Assembly (NCBI RefSeq): GCF_003053725.1
Contig: NZ_QAYC01000013.1
Coordinates: 54,872-118,871, forward strand
DNA length: 64,000 bases
Direction of reading: 5' to 3'
From: Rhodovulum kholense
GTDB taxonomy: Bacteria > Pseudomonadota > Alphaproteobacteria > Rhodobacterales > Rhodobacteraceae
The position numbers and the translations under genes are program-made. A model generated the notes under the pieces. It searched no databases. It saw only the letters and a program-made list of their open reading frames with translations, and was not told the origin of the DNA. This document shows, piece after piece, positions 62,032 to 64,000 of this stretch (positions within the stretch are counted from its first letter, which is position 1; each line of letters opens with the position of its first letter).

Positions 62032-62337
62032 ATGTTTGACGTCGCAGTGACCTTGGCGCTGGCGGCTAGTGTTGCTTTGGTCATGCTTGTCTTCGCTGAT
62101 TTGTTCACGCCTCCCGCAGGTACAGATGGGTCGCCTCCTGGTTATCGAACCAATTTGATAAGGGCAGCTTTGTTTCTAGCGCTACTTTTCTGCCCGACCA
62201 TATGCAGCGCAACAGCTTGGCTGGTTTATGTTCGACAGAAGCGTCGGGGCAAGCCGGTCTTCGCTTGGCTGCGCTTCGTGGCTTTAGCGTCTGCGGTTTG
62301 GGCGTGGCTTGCCTTTGCAGCCTCGAGTGATCTCTGA
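62032..62337 (+). CDS. Small membrane protein (101 aa), unknown
   Basis: Three predicted hydrophobic helices (VAVTLALAASVALVMLVFA, LIRAALFLALLFCPTICSAT, FVALASAVWAWLAFAA) separated by short loops with a Gly/Pro-rich first loop and a basic second (YVRQKRRGK). No family recognised. It lies in the cargo zone between repeat copies, so it may be a separate gene or a partner of the triad. Confidence 0.55.
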   Translation: MFDVAVTLALAASVALVMLVFADLFTPPAGTDGSPPGYRTNLIRAALFLALLFCPTICSATAWLVYVRQKRRGKPVFAWLRFVALASAVWAWLAFAASSDL

Positions 62338-62365
62338 TCAGCTAAATGTCAGCTTCGTCCCGCTT

Positions 62366-62423
62366 TCCGGACCTTGGCGGCTCCTGGGCGTGCTGCAACC
62401 GCGATGAACGGCCGCTTTCGTGA
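62366..62423 (+). repeat. Dispersed repeat, copy B
   Basis: Matches copy A over 58 bases with six differences, same orientation. The repeats therefore bracket a block of about 4.8 kb that contains the kinase triad and the small membrane protein. Confidence 0.75.
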
Positions 62424-62580
62424 TCCACAGGCAGCAGAGGCCGGGGCGTCGAACGTCTGCTATCGGCAGATGCCAACCAGACGGCGGCCAGCTGCACGGT
62501 GTGCGCGCTGAGGCGGGAGATGATGCCCTAGCGGCGCAGTGGACCGGGCCCAGCGTCGTTGCGCCATCACTATCCGGACC

Positions 62581-63000
62581 TCAGGCTGCAGCCTCCAACG
62601 CGAACCCGGGAGCCCGTCCCAACGCAGCGAACGCCGCATCGTATTGCTCCAACCGGGTGGCGTGGTTCGGATCGAACAGCCGGTCAACCTGGGGCCGATG
62701 CCAGCCGAGATCCCGGACCAGATCGGCGCGGGTCTTGTCCGCATCTGACAGGGCCCAGAACAGCAGGACCTTGATCTGGAGCTGCAGCGGAACCGCCACG
62801 AGGCGCGGGCCTTCGCTCGGCTGCGGGATGTCCTCGAAGCCCGACAGGCGCGATGCCAGAGCTTCGGAGATCGCTCCTTTGGCCATGCTCAGGGCTTCGG
62901 CTTCGGTGTCGCCGAAGCTGGTCACCTCTGGCAGATCCGGGCAGGTCACCAAAAAGGTACCGTTGTCGTCAGGGGTCAGGTCTACGGGATAGGCCAGCAT
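62581..63000 (-). CDS. hicB: HicB-family antitoxin
   Basis: 139 residues. The N-terminal half is the HicB fold (MLAYPVDLTPDDNGTFLVTC, PDLPEVTSFGDTEAEALSMA), and the C-terminal half carries a DNA-binding part (DLVRDLGWHRPQVDRLFD). It counters HicA and represses the operon. Start at 63000 chosen because AAGGAGG lies upstream; a longer frame would overlap hicA. It follows hicA by 32 bp. Confidence 0.88.
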   Translation of the reverse strand: MLAYPVDLTPDDNGTFLVTCPDLPEVTSFGDTEAEALSMAKGAISEALASRLSGFEDIPQPSEGPRLVAVPLQLQIKVLLFWALSDADKTRADLVRDLGWHRPQVDRLFDPNHATRLEQYDAAFAALGRAPGFALEAAA

Positions 63001-63032
63001 CAGGGGATCGCCTCCTTCGGAAGATCCCGGCC

Positions 63033-63221
63033 TCACTTGAGGCCGAGATCCTTGAGTATCTTGTTCACCAGCCCCGTACCGAGTTCCTTGCGGGCTCCGT
63101 GCATCGGGATCTGGCTTTTCCTGTCACCCAATCGAACAGTCTTGTGGCCGCTGCCCCCTTTGTGGGTTTCGGAGGTGCAGCCTTTGGAGCGCAGGAGCTT
63201 TTCGAGTTCTTTGCTGTTCAT
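63033..63221 (-). CDS. hicA: HicA-family mRNA interferase toxin
   Basis: 62 residues with the double-stranded RNA-binding-like HicA fold: SKELEKLLRSKGCTSETHKG, then GSGHKTVRLGDRKSQIPMHG. The catalytic histidine is His26 in GSGHKT, as in the family. It precedes hicB, and a palindromic operator overlaps its promoter. Toxin and antitoxin may stabilise the cargo or prophage. Confidence 0.9.
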   Translation of the reverse strand: MNSKELEKLLRSKGCTSETHKGGSGHKTVRLGDRKSQIPMHGARKELGTGLVNKILKDLGLK

Positions 63222-63227
63222 GGATAT

Positions 63228-63266
63228 AACATAGTCAACACATCTGTTTAAGTCAACAGATGTGTT
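63228..63266 (-). promoter_or_regulatory. hicAB promoter with perfect palindromic operator
   Basis: Two perfect 12-bp arms, AACACATCTGTT (63237-63248) and AACAGATGTGTT (63255-63266), with a 6-base spacer. On the minus strand TTGACT (63251-63256) and TATGTT (63228-63233) with 17-bp spacing form a promoter inside the palindrome, so HicB binding would block it. Transcription would begin near 63221, the first base of the hicA start, giving a leaderless or nearly leaderless message. Confidence 0.75.
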
Positions 63267-63436
63267 TAATCACTGCATGGAAATCTACGCCTGCGACCCG
63301 ATCTTGGCCATCCACCCGATAAGAAGCGGATCGTGACATTCTGCTTTGGCGAGGCTGGCCTTCAACATTCGCGCATCGTTCCCGCTATGTCCCGCCGTTG
63401 CTGAAACGAATTTCCCTTTTCTTTCAAATCGTTCAG

Positions 63437-63485
63437 GCGGATTGCAAATCCGTGTACAGGAGTTCGATTCTCCTACTCGCCTCCA
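63437..63485 (+). repeat. attR (tRNA-Cys 3' fragment)
   Basis: 49 bases identical to 21037-21085. It lacks the 5' half of the tRNA, so it is not a second tRNA gene but the right prophage junction. Confidence 0.92.
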
Positions 63486-63547
63486 TTTACTTTCAAGCAC
63501 TTAGCGCCCTCCCGCGCCGCCGCTTGAAACAGTGTCTAAGCAGCCGT

Positions 63548-63898
63548 CTAAATATTCTGTTTTTGTTCCGTTCGCTTTTGCGTGATGGAGCGGGACCAAG
63601 ATCCCGGTTTCTTCCGGCGGCCTTGTGCCTCTATTGCGCGCACACGCTGTCGGATCTGTTGGGTGTAATGCGCGACCATCTTGGGGCTTTGGCCGGTGAC
63701 AGCGGCAACCAACTCGTCATTGCACCCCGCCTCGACCAGTTCGCATGCGGCATTGTACCGCCAGCTATGGATGTCGAACTCCAGCGCCCCAATGTCTTCC
63801 CGGATCTTCCGGATGGCCTGCGATGCTCCGCGATAGGACCAACGGCTGGCTCCGCTTTGGTTCGTCAACATGGCGCTGTTGCGCAAATCAGCTGACGA
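63548..63898 (-). pseudogene. C-terminal fragment of a tyrosine integrase
   Basis: The last 115 residues of a recombinase: ADLRNSAMLTNQSGASRWSY, DIHSWRYNAACELVEAG with the His-x-x-Arg pair and MVAHYTQQIRQRVRAI with the catalytic tyrosine, about half identical to the prophage integrase over this span by eye. The homology stops near 63895, where an IS terminus begins, so the gene was cut by insertion. The catalytic Arg and Lys are missing. Confidence 0.82.
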
Positions 63899-63925
63899 CC
63901 GCAGTTCCCCTTTCCCCGGACACAC

Positions 63926-64000
63926 TTATCCCATGGCCACGGTGAGCGGGATGCCGAGCGCCGTGAAGCGGTTGAGGACCGCCGCCCGGATCTGGACTTC
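63926..64000 (-). CDS. Transposase C-terminus (partial, beyond window)
   Basis: The minus-strand frame entering from the right edge reads EVQIRAAVLNRFTALGIPLT and ends VAMG at a stop (63926-63928). Such endings are typical of IS transposases, and it lies next to the break in the integrase, with the IS terminus between 63899 and 63925. The family is not certain from so few residues. Confidence 0.45.
   Translation of the reverse strand, partial: EVQIRAAVLNRFTALGIPLTVAMG

Larger units (their letters stand above)
21037..63485. mobile_element. Siphovirus-type prophage (lambda-like gene order) integrated in tRNA-Cys
   Basis: Bounded by identical 49-bp repeats exactly 42,400 bp apart. Contents follow a temperate phage plan: integrase beside attL, leftward early operon, repressor/Cro switch, replication genes, antiterminator-like gene, DNA packaging, head, tail, lysis, then an 8-kb cargo zone ending at attR. 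All structural genes appear uninterrupted, so the prophage may be inducible. Only the HNH nuclease gene and one small leader-peptide gene look damaged. Confidence 0.92.
63486..64000. mobile_element. Edge of a second integrative element at the same tRNA site
   Basis: Sequence beyond attR carries a truncated integrase related to that of the prophage, in the same orientation and at nearly the same distance from the att core, followed by an IS end. This is what remains of an older element that used the same attB. The element extends beyond the window. Confidence 0.75.

Noticed and set aside
63437..63485. A second tRNA-Cys gene
   Set aside because: Only the 3' 49 bases match; the D-arm and 5' acceptor strand are absent. 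It is the attR copy.

Overview
The window reads as a chromosomal segment of a high-GC alphaproteobacterium, most likely a member of the Rhodobacteraceae. The evidence is the strong GC bias at third codon positions, a TRAP-type hexuronate transporter, a single-domain XylG, and a prophage whose proteins resemble those of Rhodobacter/Rhodovulum-type siphoviruses. It falls into three parts: a sugar-acid and xylose catabolism region (1-20.9 kb), an intact-looking prophage inserted in a tRNA-Cys gene (21.0-63.5 kb), and the edge of a second element at the same site (63.5-64.0 kb).

Region 1 opens with a minus-strand pair for nucleotide-sugar metabolism (a UXS-type SDR followed by galE, cut by the window edge) and a membrane flavin reductase. 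A GntR/FCD regulator then diverges from a plus-strand uronate operon: uxaC, TRAP genes dctP-dctQ-dctM, kdgF, kduI, kduD and a fructuronate reductase-like MDR. Together these would import uronates or unsaturated uronates and convert them toward 2-keto-3-deoxygluconate. The TRAP binding protein has lost about 120 central residues in frame, so this transporter may be dead. Next come xylA, a MauG-like di-haem peroxidase, a secreted FG-GAP/CRTAC1 protein, a ROK regulator, and divergently xylF-xylH-xylG.

Region 2 is a prophage bounded by perfect 49-bp direct repeats exactly 42,400 bp apart; the left copy is the 3' end of tRNA-Cys. A leftward early operon runs from a promoter near 26.4 kb to the integrase and carries a C5 methyltransferase and a Gp37/Gp68-family protein. 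A CI-type repressor with an S24 domain and a Cro-like protein flank a divergent operator region, and related operator sequences sit on the leftward promoter. Between them lies a BrnT/BrnA toxin-antitoxin pair. The rightward early region has an adenine/cytosine-N4-type methyltransferase, a toprim primase and a P4-type helicase. It ends with a NusG-like protein immediately followed by a promoter, a structured leader and a terminator, an arrangement recalling lambda Q/pR'/tR'. The late genes follow in lambda order: Nu1/TerL, gpW-like, portal, ClpP protease-capsid fusion, tail genes with a -1 frameshift G/GT pair, tape measure, tip proteins, and a lysis cassette with a SAR-like endolysin and a possible unimolecular spanin.

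The attR-proximal 8 kb (55.5-63.4 kb) is cargo, partly AT-rich and mosaic: an SDR epimerase, pieces of a transposase and an amidase, copies of a dispersed repeat, a YegL/PphC/YegI-like vWA-phosphatase-kinase triad with its own terminator, and a HicA/HicB pair with a palindromic operator. Beyond attR lies a truncated homologous integrase interrupted by the end of an IS element. This indicates serial or tandem integration at the same tRNA.
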